A stretch of DNA of 64,000 bases, taken from assembly GCA_964019335.1 (NCBI GenBank), contig OZ025665.1, forward strand, positions 538,398 to 602,397. Reading direction: 5' to 3'. Source of the DNA: Diplonema japonicum (lineage: Eukaryota; Euglenozoa; Diplonemea; Diplonemida; Diplonemidae). Positions 20,952-32,300 of this stretch are shown in pieces (the stretch's first letter is position 1; each line of letters starts with the position of its first letter). The notes beneath the pieces are model-generated. The model was given only the letters and a program-made list of their open reading frames with translations, ran no database searches and was not told where the DNA came from. Made by a program: the position numbers and the translations under genes.

Positions 20952-21317
20952 GAGGAAGTGAAGAAGAAGAGGGGTGTGGGGAGAGGCAGAGGGAGAGAAC
21001 CCTGTCAAAATACAAAGCCCTCTCTACTCCCTCTTTTTTTTTTCTTTTTTTGAAAATCCTCCCTCTTCTTTTTTTTTTTAAAGAGTTAGTGACTGCCAAC
21101 AGTGAAGGGGGGGGATGTAAAAAAAAAGGGGGGTCCAAAAAAAATCCACAATAATGTACGCAAAAAAAAAAAGGAGGGTATTGGGTTGGGAAGGGGGAAA
21201 AAAAGCTAGCTTTGTATTTGGGGAGAGCCCAGCTATTTCTTTTTTTTTTTCCCCTTTTTCTTATGACAACGAACAAGTATATAATTTTCTTTCCTTTTCT
21301 TTCTCCTGCACCTTTCT

Positions 21318-21351
<34 letters not shown>

Positions 21352-22358
21352 AAAAATACATGTCGCAGCATGCAGTCTTTCCTTCATTTAAACTATAGTT
21401 TCCCCCCCCTCTTACCTTTTCCTAAAAAACACATAAAAAAAGGGCATTTATGTGTTTACCTCCTGTGAGAGAATAGCAGTATGAACGAACTCCTGGGAAA
21501 AAAAAAAAAAAAAAAATCTTCTTCATAAAAAAAAAGAAAAAAAAGCAGAAGAAGGCAGGAAGCGCTCAGATGCACCGAGGAGGGGACAAGGAGAGGAGGG
21601 GCTTGAATAAAAATGAGAGAGGGGAAGAGAAAAAAAAAAGGGGGAATAAAAGGAAGAACAGAGCAGAAAGAGAAAAAGAATTGTTTTTTTTTTTTTTTTT
21701 TTTTGCCTCTTTTTTTTGCAGGAGGAAAAAAAAAAAAGATATACTTGAACGAAAGCAAAACTGTTGGTGATGAGAAATAAAAAAGGGGGGGATGGAGACA
21801 GAAAAAAAATATAAAAAAAGAAAAAGGGGGGAAGGGATGGGGTTAAAATAAATGGATTCATTGTTTCTTGTTCATTATACCTATACCGCAACAAGACTCC
21901 CTTGACGACACTCCCCCCCCCCACCCCCCGCAAGGCAAAAAGGGTTTAAGTTTTCTTTTACTGCAGCATAGGTTATTTTCTTTTTTCCAAAAAAAAGTGT
22001 TTTTCTCCCCCCCCCCCAATCACAAGGATTAGCAAGGGACTGCATTTTTGGGGGTATTTTTTTTTGTGGTCCACTATTTTCTTTTTTTTTCTCCAACAAA
22101 AGAAAAAAAAAAAAAAAAAAGGTGGACCTTGATTTTTTTTTTTTTTCTTTCATATTTTCTTCTTCAGATGTTTAAAAAAAAAAAATAGCAAAAATAAGAA
22201 TAAAAAAGGCGCATGGGTTACCTCCCCAGTCTCAACAAAAAAAAAAAATGAAAAATAAAAAAAAGCACCACATTTTACAAGGGAATTGGGGGAAAAAAAA
22301 AAATAATCTCTCTACAAATCATAAAGGGGGAGAGAGGGGAGGGCCTCTATAAATGACC

Positions 22359-23399
22359 TCAACGGCCGTCACCCTGGGCGGGGTCCTCCTCTCCTCTAGG
22401 AGCGTCGGCGTTCGCACGCTTTGCCGTGGTCCAGTCAAAGATGTAATCCATCTGGTACCCTTCCTTGATAAAGAGATCCCTGAGGAGCTTCCTGAGGTAC
22501 TGGTAGTCAGGCTTGTCCTCGAACCTGAGCGACCTCGTGTAGTTGAGATAGGTAGAGAACTCACTGGGGAAACCCTTGCAAAGGATTTCGACGGGCGTAG
22601 ACATCTTTTTCTCAGAGATGCGGTCGTACTTCTGCTTCTTGGTCTGCGCCTTGAGCCCCTGCCAGGGGAGGGACCCTCTAAGGAAGTACATGAGAACGTA
22701 CCCTACAGCCTCGAGGTCATCCCTCCTCCCCTGTTCAATCCCAATGTGGGTGTTGATACTTGCGTACCTTGCAGTCCCTGTGAGGTTCTTCCCCTCCTTG
22801 TAAGGGATGTGCTGGTGGGTCTTGGGGTCACGGTATTTCTTGGCCAGACCGAAATCGATCATATAAACGTGGTGGCCTTTCTTACACACACCCATCAGGA
22901 AATTGTCGGGCTTGATATCCCTGTGCAGGAAGTTCTTCGAGTGGATGAACTCTACCCGGGATATCATCTGGGTAATATTTTTTTTTCTTTTTTTTAATTT
23001 TTTTTTTCTTTGTTACCTGATCGGCAAGCATGAGCGTCGTCTTCACAGAGAATTTCCTGTTCATGAAATTGAAAAGGTCTTCCAGAGAAGGCCCCAGCAG
23101 ATCGATTACCTTTTTTTTTTTTTTCTTTGGAAAAAAAAAAAAAAAGAAATTCAAACCATCACGTTGTAGTCACCCTCCACCCCGTACCAATGCACACGGG
23201 GGATGCCCACTGCCGCAGACCCGGAATTCAGGATCTTTGTGTGTTTTTTTATTTTTATTTATTTTTTTTTTATAAATACCTTATACAGCCTGGACTCGTA
23301 CAACAGTTGCGGGTGCCTGGTCTTCACAGGCTCCAGCTTAATCGCCACGGGCTCGCCGGTTTGGATGTTGGTCCCCTGGTAGATGTCACCGAAAGACCT

Positions 23400-23431
<32 letters not shown>

Positions 23432-23514
23432 TATCTTCCCCCTCCACCCATATCAACATACCCACCACCGATCTTGCGCCCGATCCTATATTTGTTCCCG
23501 ACACGGAGATCCAT
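22359..23514 (-). CDS. CK1: Casein kinase 1, five exons
   Basis: Exons are 23462-23514, 23280-23397, 23157-23234, 23017-23109 and 22359-22967; introns are 64, 45, 47 and 49 bases. The product has 316 residues and matches CK1 delta/epsilon across every junction: [86 protein letters not shown]. Catalytic motifs are intact: [21 protein letters not shown], and the CK1-specific [12 protein letters not shown]1 phosphorylates many primed substrates. The C-terminal tail is very short. Intron 1 has an A run before CAG. Intron 3 holds a T run followed by a complementary A run. Confidence 0.96.
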
Positions 23515-23583
23515 TTTTTTTGTTTTTTTTTTTTGTTTTCTTGTTTTTTTTTTCCCCCTCTTCCCCCTGATTTTTTTTTTTTA

Positions 23584-23585
23584 CT
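23584..23585 (-). promoter_or_regulatory. Candidate trans-splice acceptor of CK1
   Basis: Minus strand: about 29 T followed directly by CAG, 70 bases before the ATG at 23514. A textbook polypyrimidine tract plus AG. Confidence 0.55.
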
Positions 23586-23656
23586 GAAAAAAAAAAAAAA
23601 AAAAAAAAAAAAGCTGTTATCAAAAAAGTTCCACCCCCCCACCCCCCCGTTCCCTC

Positions 23657-24886
23657 TCATGTAACCTCCTCTGGTTCTGACCACTCATCGTCGTCGGCTA
23701 ATGTATTGTCGAGCTCTTCATCCTCATGACCGTCACCACAGTTGCTGCTCAACTGCCCGCGAAGGGCGTCCGCGGTTTTCTTGCAAGGAAGGAAGCCTCC
23801 TTTGTAACAAAGCCCCACTGATAAAAACAGCAAGGCTGTTATTGTAAGACCGATCCACACCGCCGTGACTTCAAAGTCGGCTTTTACCAAACCAGTTACA
23901 ATCTGCGTGATGGCCAACGGCACCACCACAAACACCAGGGATTTATGAACCATTCGGGTCCGTTTTGCTTCAGGACCGAGAACAGAAGACGAGATGCCAA
24001 AAACAAACTGAACAACAAACCCGGTGTATAACACAATACCCACAACATTGTGCCCGCCTGTATCGGTAGTTTCCTCTTTGCTATGTTCGAACTTATAAAA
24101 CGCCACCGCGAAACTAATTGTAATGACGATCACAGCAAGGGTCATAAAGGTCATGTGGAGGAAGAAAAAAAACATTTTTCTATCGGTTCTTCCTGCGATT
24201 TTGAACCCGATGCCAGCAGGGACGAGAATAATCCATGCCACAGACATCATTGCACCATGTACAGAAACCCAGTAAGAGTGATCGCTTTCGTGAGAGAATC
24301 CCGAGCCGGATTCGAGATCAACCTTAACTGATTTTCTGTGTTCGTGAAGATGGACCTCCAATGCAGGTTTGAACGGATCTCTCGCAATGTTCAAAACTAT
24401 GGTATCGTTGGCCTGTCCCTGGTTGATAGCTGACAGCGAGAATAGAAGCCTTAGTGTCGACCACCCGTTCTTTAACTCGTACGACATGTCTGAGCTGGAA
24501 GGTATTCCTAAAAATTTTTCGATTGTCTTGTCTTTAACTACGCCTGCAGCCGTGGTTTCTCTTATATCGTATGTTTCAGGCAACCCGTTGCTGGCAACCA
24601 CTGCTTTGCTCGGGGCCATTTTCATCATTTCGCTCAAACCGACACCAAGCCACCCTTCGGTCTGGCTCCGTAATGCCATGTACGTAACGGTCCCGGACGT
24701 CCAGTGCACTTCCATTCCTTCCATGCCCGTGGCCTCGGGGCCCACCATGCATTCGTACATCCCCCTTTCAGGGCTTTTCTCATCGATTAATATGGAAGAA
24801 TTTGTGCACGCAGATGTCTCGCTTACTAGCACGCTGAACAACAATACCATGGCAAGTGTGGATAATATGGTTGGGGTGGGCATCAT
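23657..24886 (-). CDS. DOMON plus cytochrome b561 membrane protein
   Basis: A 409-residue protein from the ATG at 24886 ([20 protein letters not shown]), chosen because it opens with a signal peptide; an upstream in-frame ATG at 24955 adds only lysine-rich sequence. Residues about 30-190 resemble a DOMON domain ([20 protein letters not shown]). Residues about 200-350 hold five or six membrane helices with histidines at the positions expected for two b-type haems: SVHGAMM, FFLHMTF, GGHNVVG, RMVHKSL. Such proteins carry electrons across a membrane, typically using ascorbate and reducing ferric iron or an extracellular partner. The tail is acidic and probably cytosolic. The gene is intronless. 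Confidence 0.88.
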   Translation of the reverse strand: MMPTPTILSTLAMVLLFSVLVSETSACTNSSILIDEKSPERGMYECMVGPEATGMEGMEVHWTSGTVTYMALRSQTEGWLGVGLSEMMKMAPSKAVVASNGLPETYDIRETTAAGVVKDKTIEKFLGIPSSSDMSYELKNGWSTLRLLFSLSAINQGQANDTIVLNIARDPFKPALEVHLHEHRKSVKVDLESGSGFSHESDHSYWVSVHGAMMSVAWIILVPAGIGFKIAGRTDRKMFFFFLHMTFMTLAVIVITISFAVAFYKFEHSKEETTDTGGHNVVGIVLYTGFVVQFVFGISSSVLGPEAKRTRMVHKSLVFVVVPLAITQIVTGLVKADFEVTAVWIGLTITALLFLSVGLCYKGGFLPCKKTADALRGQLSSNCGDGHEDEELDNTLADDDEWSEPEEVT

Positions 24887-25163
24887 TTCTTTCTCGGTTT
24901 TTTTTTTTCTTTCTGTTTTTTCCCCCTCCCCCCCCCCCTTTTTTTTTCGATGCAAAAAAGGGGGGAAAAAAAGTCTCTTTTGGGAGCCGTTTCATACGGG
25001 TGGTGTAGAGTGGACGCGCGCGTTCTCGGAAGCTGGCCCCTCCAGCTTCGCGGAGGTGGTTCAGTCTTCGTATTTCGTGCTGCTCCTCAGATCGCACAGA
25101 GCGCTTTCGCGTGAATAGATAATTCCATCTTGGCTGGTGCGCGGTGTGTTTCCACCTTGCCTA

Positions 25164-25185
25164 TCAGGTGTGGATATACACCTGA
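25164..25185 (-). other. Perfect hairpin
   Basis: TCAGGTGT and ACACCTGA pair over eight bases around a six-base loop. A nearby GTGGAAACAC could form a small GNRA-type hairpin. Confidence 0.4.
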
Positions 25186-25248
25186 AGGAGCTGTTCGGGG
25201 TGGTTCGCTTGGTCCACTGGATAACTCAGCGTGAAAACAGCGCAAGGG

Positions 25249-25389
25249 TTATAGCAGTGTGATAACAAGGCAGTTATCGGCTACGTGACTCGTGACTTTT
25301 CTCTGGACGCAACCACTATGCGTCTCTGTCCCATCTGCGCCGAGAATCTCGCAGATCGATATACAAGGCTGGCCTCTCAGAAGGCCCAT
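25249..25389 (-). CDS. Possible 46-residue small protein
   Basis: The first ATG after the acceptor at 25405-25406 lies 15 bases into the predicted transcript and opens a 46-codon frame (begins MGLLRGQPCISICEILG, ends with TAA). It has four cysteines and no recognisable domain. The alternative is a non-coding transcript, given the hairpins that follow. Confidence 0.25.
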   Translation of the reverse strand: MGLLRGQPCISICEILGADGTETHSGCVQRKVTSHVADNCLVITLL

Positions 25390-25404
25390 TGTTAGACAGC
25401 CGTG

Positions 25405-25406
25405 CT
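25405..25406 (-). promoter_or_regulatory. Trans-splice-like acceptor without a long gene
   Basis: Minus strand: CTTTTTCTTCC, a T run, then TTCTTCTGAAACAG. Confidence 0.45.
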
Positions 25407-25511
25407 GTTTCAGAAGAAAAAAAAAAAAAGGAAGAAAAAGACGAATGAACTATGTTTATTTACATGAAAGGGAGAAACAAAAAAAAAAAGGGGGAAATAA
25501 TAATAGAATTC

Positions 25512-25945
25512 CTAAACAAGCGTTGGGGCCTTGTCTTTTGGGGGTGGTCTGCCCATTGCGTGTTGAGCTTTGTCGATTTCAGCGAGGCGAGCGCGAAGTT
25601 GTTGGATCTCACGTTTGTTGGCCTCGATGTCGTTACGCATTGTGTCGCTTACACCTGCTTCACGGGTCATGCCTTGGGCCTTGAGCATCTTGATCTCCCT
25701 TCGCAGCTGGTTGATTTCCTGAATTAGAACAACGTTTTCATGCATAATGCGATTGGCATCCGCCCTGTGGGTGTCCGCATCCTTTACCAGTTTCTTCTTC
25801 AAGCTCTCCACCGTCCTCTCCAAGTAGTCCCGCTGGCGATTGCTCTCCTTCTGAATGTCCTCGTCTCCCTCATTGTTTCTCCTTGCATCATCTTTCACGT
25901 GCTTCTGATACAGTCGCTTCGAGGCTTCCCGCAGGAGTTTCGGTT

Positions 25946-25987
<42 letters not shown>

Positions 25988-28900
25988 CTTAGGTCATAAA
26001 AAAAAAAAGAACAAGAAAAAGAAATACCTGGCCTATTGCTGTCAATTCTGCTATCTCGGCTCTTATTCTGGTCTTGAATACTTCACCGTCTTTGAGCTTC
26101 GATTGCAAGCTTGCAATTTCTTTCTGCTGCCCTTCAAGCTTCAGCTTCAAGTCCGATATTGATAGGATTAATTGGTTGTTGTTTTGGTGGTATCTGTATT
26201 TTTCCCCCCCCCATTTTTTTTCCTGCAATACCTTTCCAGTTCACCGTCCATCGCTTTGATCTTTTGCTTGGCCTCAACGATCTCAACCTGCCGCGGCTCG
26301 ATTTGAGACTTAAGTTCACGGATTTTATAGTCCAACACGAACTTGAACTTTTCCAGCTCTTGGTTTTTCTTTCTCAAATCGTAGATCCTCTTTTCCTTGT
26401 CGCCGATGGTTTCGTCTCGCTCTCGTATCTCGTTGCGAAGAGCCTCGATGTCCTTCTCCAGGCCTTTGATTTTCCCTTCCTTTTCGCCTTGTGATTCGAA
26501 TAAATTCCCAATCTCGTTCTCCTTATCCTTGATATCCTTCAGCAGCGTGTAAAATTTCTTCTTCATAATCCCGTTCTCACCTTTCAAGTGGAGAAGCTGT
26601 TCCTTCGCCTCGCGAAGCTTTCGTTCGTACCTCTCTTTGATTTCCTCAATGTCCCTGTCGGTCATGAGCTCGATCAATTGCCTCATTTCTTCGTGTTCCG
26701 ATCGAAGGTGCTTCTCTTGCTGGCGCAGTGTGTGGCAGCTACCCTTCTCAGAATGCAATGCAGCTTGAAAAGCAGTTTCCTCCTCTTGTTTCGTTGTGTC
26801 GAGAATCTGTTCACGTGAAGCTAGCAGCCCGAAATACTCCTTTTGTTGTTGCTCGATTTCGTTGTGAAGCCGTGCGATCTGGTCCTCCGATGCTTGGAGC
26901 TGCATCTGGTAGTCGCTTTCAACCTTGCACAGCTCGGTTCTGTGTTTCTCAGCGGTCTCCCGTCGTATTTCCGTGAACTCCAATTCCTGTTCGTTTTTCA
27001 ACGCCAACAAATGTTCGAATTTCTGATACTGCCGTTCTGACTGTTCACGGTGCTCGTCCTCCATGGTTTTCATCTCCTTGATGTGCTGGATGTCGTGCTT
27101 TTGCGCCTGGTACTCCATGTCAAGCTTCAAATCCTCGACCTTCGCACGCTGCGACCCGATATCGTCGTTCTTGTCCTCCAGATCCGTCTTTGAGATCAAT
27201 ATTTCCTCTGCGTAGGTAATCTCCCGCTTTGCGGTTCTCCCGTCTTTGTCGCGGACATCGTAACAATACAGAGTGCAGTCGTCGCCGACAGTGAACAAGA
27301 CAGACTCATCGAAGGTTAACGCGCTTCGTGTGATGGGTCCTGAGTGGGCCAGTGTTGCCTCCCATGGTATACTTTGTGTAGCGGAACCCGACGGTGTTCC
27401 CAGAGGTATGGGAATGGTCGAGACGGACCCGTCCTCCGAACCCGCCAGAAGCAATTTATGATGTGATGAAAATGATATTGTCGATAAGGGACAGTCGCCT
27501 GTGTCGGGCTCGTGTTGCGGGCCGGAATGCAACGATGTGATATCGAATTCACGGAGTTTTCTATCCCCAGCAACCGCCCATGCCAACGGGGCCGCAGATG
27601 TGTTTGCAGTTGGGCATCCTGCGGTGACGCTTGTGTAATGCGCAGATTTTATAACGTAATCGTTCTCCTTCCTGCAGTCTTTCAATGACCAGTCAAACAC
27701 GGCCCCATCCATGCCGACGGAGACGAGCCTCGTGTCGTCTGGGGGCATCCAGAATAAGGAGCGGACCTTCCCGCTGTGCCCTCGAAGGTGTCCTATACTT
27801 TCGCAAGTGTAGGTTGAATAGATGCTGATGATGTTTCCGTGAACCGCCGCGAAATATTGCCCGCCGTTTGAAAAGCGACACTCAGGGCACTGTCTGATGG
27901 GGAACGATTTGAATTCTCGGATGTCATCGCCGTAAAGGTTCATGAAACGGAGCTTGTCGCTGAAGCCCACTAAAATATGCAGCCCGGAAGGGTGCATTGC
28001 GATCGACGTCGCCTCCGAATGAAAGGTCCGCGTCATCTCCAGCGTGTGGTCGAGGTGGTTCCAGATTTTAATGGAGCGATCCTTCGAAGAAGTTGCGACC
28101 AAGGGTTTTCTGACACACGTGTCGAGCCCTGTAATAGGCGCCGAGTGGAACCATTGTGCCAGCGATTCGAAAACAGCGTCCTCGCCTTTTGAAAAATCTG
28201 CGTTTGACAGGTTCAACAGATAGATCTGGTTGTTCGATGTGGCCAAGGCGAGGAACTCTTCCTGTTGTGTAAGTGCGAACGATTTCACCTTTATCGAATC
28301 TGCTTCCATCGGGGTGTCGCATTCTCTCTTGTGGTCCACCTTCATCGCCTTCATTTTCCTGTACACCTCCTTGTCATCAGAACGCTCAAACAGAAACACC
28401 AAACCCATGTCACCACCGCAGATAAAGCCTTTTGCGTAGCTTATTAACGAATCGATGGACAGGCCTTCCGATGGGGAACCTTGTAAAATGCATTTGAATT
28501 CGAAATTCTCTATTAGAAGTAGATCGCCTGATTCTGTGGACACGACAAGCCTGTCTTCTGGAGGAAGCCATGCGTGGGAGAGGTAGTTCTGTGGTTCCCG
28601 TTTCCCCATCCCACCGACAGCGGGTTTTAACTGCCCCTCCGACATTTTAAAGAAACGGAAAACATTGTTCCCCGTCACGCAAATCAGTGTAGGGTCCTTG
28701 GGGCATATTGAAACCTTTGAAATGTGGCTTTTATCTTGAGACGCGGCTGCTTTGTCAAGCGCGGTGCTAGTCCATGAAACGGCCTTTGATCGGTCCCACG
28801 TCCACAGAACGAGCATCCATTCAGGTGCACCGCCTTGGGTTATTAAAGTTCGTGAGTCTGATGAAAACGAGATCGAGGTGTACTCTCGGGAGCCGATGTC

Positions 28901-29233
28901 GGGCAGCATCATGCCTTGGCCCGGGAGGGTTTTCTTCTTGCGCTTGTTCACTGTGTCGTATATAGTGACCATGGGCGGGGAACCAGATTCAGCGAAGGCA
29001 AGCCATCGTTTGTTAGGAGACAGTGCCATCGCTGTGATGCCGTCGCATTTTTCGTTGCCTTGGATGAACTTCTGTGTGTTTGATTGCGTGTTGTACAGCA
29101 CGATATTCCTCCCGACTGGGAACGCGGCCGTGGCGTCATCTATAAAATGGATATTGTCTGTCACATCTGATTTGATCCCGAATGCGTGCCGTCGGGTAAG
29201 CCGCGGCTCCTTGTGTTCATCTATTTTTGCCAT
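25512..29233 (-). CDS. CFAP57: Cilia- and flagella-associated protein 57, three exons
   Basis: Exons are 26232-29233, 26028-26193 and 25512-25946, giving 1,200 residues. Residues 1 to about 640 are WD40-type repeats (LVATSSKDRSIKIWNHLDH, HIGHLRGHSGKVR-like segments). The rest is continuous coiled coil with the diagnostic end of the family: FKFVLDYKIRELKSQIEPR, then GELERYHQNNNQLIL restored only after removing a 38-base intron, and IGQEPKLLREASKRLY after removing an 81-base intron. CFAP57 is an axonemal protein linked to inner-arm dynein regulation, so the organism builds motile flagella. Intron 2 contains a T-rich part followed by about 40 A, which could pair. A T run, then GCAG, precedes the start by a short leader. 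Confidence 0.94.
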
Positions 29234-29355
29234 TTTTTTTTTTTTTTTTCGTTTCCCCCCTACCCCGCTCCCCCTGCGGTGAATCGTGTTGTGTCGAATA
29301 AGAAAAAAAAAAAAAAAAAAGGAATAAATTTGATCATTCACACGTTTGTCATTAA

Positions 29356-32300
29356 TCAAACCGGCTTCTCAGATTCTGTTTTTTTGTTTTTGTTTTTGTT
29401 TTTGTTCCCCCGACTTTTCAAGCAAATTGAATGAAAGTTGACGCTAGTCCCTATTAAAAAAAGAAATTAATCAGTGTCCTCGGAAATGAATAGGCTGCAG
29501 CATCGCTGACCGTCTTACTTGTCGCTATTAAACACGGACCAAGATGTGAAATCATCATATTATTCTTCTTGTGGTGAGAGAAAGAAAAAGGGGGAGGAAT
29601 CTCAGAATTCTTTTTGGTTTTAATTGAGAAGTATAGTCCGCCATCAGTCCTTCTTGGAAAGGGCCGTCGCAGTGCGAATATTCACCGTTTATGTGGAAAA
29701 CAAGGGCGTAGTGGAAGGGGGTTCAAAACTGGATCAGTATATTGTTGTTGTTTAGGTTGATAAGTAGAATTGTAGTTTACCACTCGTCTTTCCCAAGAGG
29801 AAAAGGCGTCGTAAGTAGCGAATATTCTTACTGATCATCATTTGGCTAAAATGGCACAAACAAAAAAAAAAAAGATGGTTTCAGTGTCCTCGGAAATGAA
29901 TAGGCTGCAGCATCGCTGACCGTCTTACTTGTCGCTATTAAACACGGACCAAGATATGAAATCATCATTTTTTATCGCTTTCTTCCCGAAATCCCAACCA
30001 AGTTTGAAGGGATAAAAAAAAATCTCGATGTTCAGTGTCCTGTTTGCTCAAGGCAATCGAAGCATTGTGGCCCTCTTAAAAGCCGCTCTTAACACCAGTC
30101 AGAAAGGATATTGTCATCACAACACATTCCATTTCCCCCCCCTTGTGGGTTGCCTTGTTGGAGGATCAGTATATTGTTGTTGTTTAGGTTGATAAGTAGA
30201 ATTGTAGTTTACCACTCGTCTTTCCCAAGAGGAAAAGGCGTCGTAAGTAGCGAATATTCTTACTGATCATCATTTGGCTATGATAGCTGGGGTGGGATGG
30301 CGCAAACGATGGTTTCAGTGTCCTCGGAAATGAATAGGCTGCAGCATCGCTGACCGTCTTACTTGTCGCTATTAAACACGGACCAAGATGTGAAATCATC
30401 ATTTTCTTTTATCGTTTTCTCCCCAAAATTCCCAGTTTGAAGAGATAAAAAAAAATCTCGATGTTCAGTGTGGCGGGGGCGCTGAGACACGACAGTAACT
30501 AAGGAAAACAGGAAAAGAAACTGGAGGCAGCAAAAAACAAATAGTTTCAGTGTCCTCGGAAATGAATAGGCTGCAGCATCGCTGACCGTCTTACTTGTCG
30601 CTATTAAACACGGACCAAGATATGAAATCATCATTTTTTTCTTCTCTTTTCTTTTCCCGGGGGGGGCGAAGAAGAACACGGATCAGTACTTAGTTGTTGT
30701 TTAGGTTGATAAGTAGAATTGTAGTTTACCACTCGTCTTTCCCAAGAGGAAAAGGCGTCGTAAGTAGCGAATATTCTTACTGATCATCATTTGGCTAAAA
30801 TGGCACAAACGAAAAAAAAAAAAAGATGGTTTCAGTGTCCTCGGAAATGAATAGGCTGCAGCATCGCTGACCGTCTTACTTGTCGCTATTAAACACGGAC
30901 CAAGATGTGAAATCATCATGAGAGAAGACTTGAAGAGTAAGGGGGGGGATCAGAATTCTTTGGTTGAGAAGTATAGTCCGCCATCAGTCCTTCTTGGAAA
31001 GGGCCGTCGCAGTGCGAATATTCATTTTACTGGTCATCATGGATATTTTGGTAAACAAGAAAAAAATATAAGAGACAAAGGAGGGTCAAATTAAAATAAA
31101 CCCGATGCCACACGAACTCCACGTGAGAGCTGCAAGGGGATCAGTGTCCTCGGAAATGAATAGGCTGCAGCATCGCTGACCGTCTTACTTGTCGCTATTA
31201 AACACGGACCAAGATGTGAAATCATCATTTTCTTTTAGAAAAAAAGAGAGAAGACTGCCGGGAAAAAAAAAATTCAGAATTCTTTGGTTGAGAAGTATAG
31301 TCCGCCATCAGTCCTTCTTGGAAAGGGCCGTCGCAGTGCGAATATTCATTTTACTGGTCATCATGGATATTTTGGTCAACAAGTAAAAAAAAAAGAGTAA
31401 TGCGCTGCAAGGGGGGATCAGTGTCCTCGGAAATGAATAGGCTGCAGCATCGCTGACCGTCTTACTTGTCGCTATTAAACACGGACCAAGATATGAAATC
31501 ATCATTTCCCCCTCTTTTTGTTGCATCACACGAAAAAAGAACACGGATCAGTATATTGTTGTTGTTTAGGTTGATAAGTAGAATTGTAGTTTACCACTCG
31601 TCTTTCCCAAGAGGAAAAGGCGTCGTAAGTAGCGAATATTCTTACTGATCATCATTTGGCTATGATAGCTGGGGTAAAAATGGCACAGACAAAAAACAAA
31701 AACGAAAAGATGGTTTCAGTGTCCTCGGAAATGAATAGGCTGCAGCATCGCTGACCGTCTTACTTGTCGCTATTAAACACGGACCAAGATGTGAAATCAT
31801 CATACCTTTTTTATCGGATTCGGGTTCACTTTTTTTTGCGTCTTTCACACGTTTTGCTTCGAATGCTTGATTGGCCGACGTGAACAAGTCTTTAACGTCC
31901 TCCTTCTCGGCCACCCTGCGGGTCGGCAGGACAGCCATAAAGGCTGCGTCCCAAGACTTACTGATCTGGAACTGTGTCAAGATCTCCACCACGTGGTTTG
32001 TTGTCAATGTCTTGCATATTTCTATCTTCTCCACATTTGCCTTTGTCAGGAAGTCATCTAAGGGGAGCTTTGCATGTCCGATTCCCAGAGCGGTGGCTTT
32101 CTTCAAGGTGATGCCCTTGCACCGGTTGCGATCAACGATACCGCCAATAACGTAGTTGACACCGGGTTTAATGGTTTCCAAAGTGTTGGGAGAATCTCCT
32201 GTCAGGTAAATTGTGTTGGTTTCGTCAAGGGGCAAATATTTATCGATTCTCTCCGCAGTTTCAGTGAGCTTCCAGTTTGAAAAATTCTGTCTTTCGTTCA

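Larger units (their letters stand above)
20279..22358. other. Two-kilobase intergenic region
   Basis: Almost all of it is A, T, C or G homopolymers; long frames such as 20458-21276 are low-complexity. The exception is a balanced-composition island at about 20880-21000 that holds a trans-splice-like acceptor and a hairpin, listed separately. Confidence 0.65.
24887..25511. other. Intergenic region with a balanced-composition island
   Basis: Between CFAP57 and the b561 gene. About 25000-25405 has ordinary base composition, unlike other gaps, and is bordered on its 5' side (minus strand) by a strong trans-splice-like acceptor. It may be a small gene or a structured RNA; see 25249-25389 and 25164-25185. 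I recognise no known RNA. Confidence 0.5.
29376..31805 (-). other. TRMT10 intron hosting a C/D snoRNA array
   Basis: A 2,430-base intron from GTATGATG to AAAAAAACAG. It carries 16 recognisable snoRNA copies plus one fragment. Transcription order is A B A C A C A B A B A (fragment) A... with family A alternating with the others at about 130-150-base spacing. Its first element (31716-31803) begins two bases inside the donor. Confidence 0.8.

Noticed and set aside
20458-21276. Minus-strand frame of 272 codons
   Set aside because: Encoded by homopolymers; no domain, and an orphan acceptor and hairpin lie inside it.
29471-31803. CRISPR-like regular repeats
   Set aside because: Repeats are 88-108 bases with box C/D ends and rRNA complementarity, spacers are not unique short units, and the setting is a eukaryotic intron.
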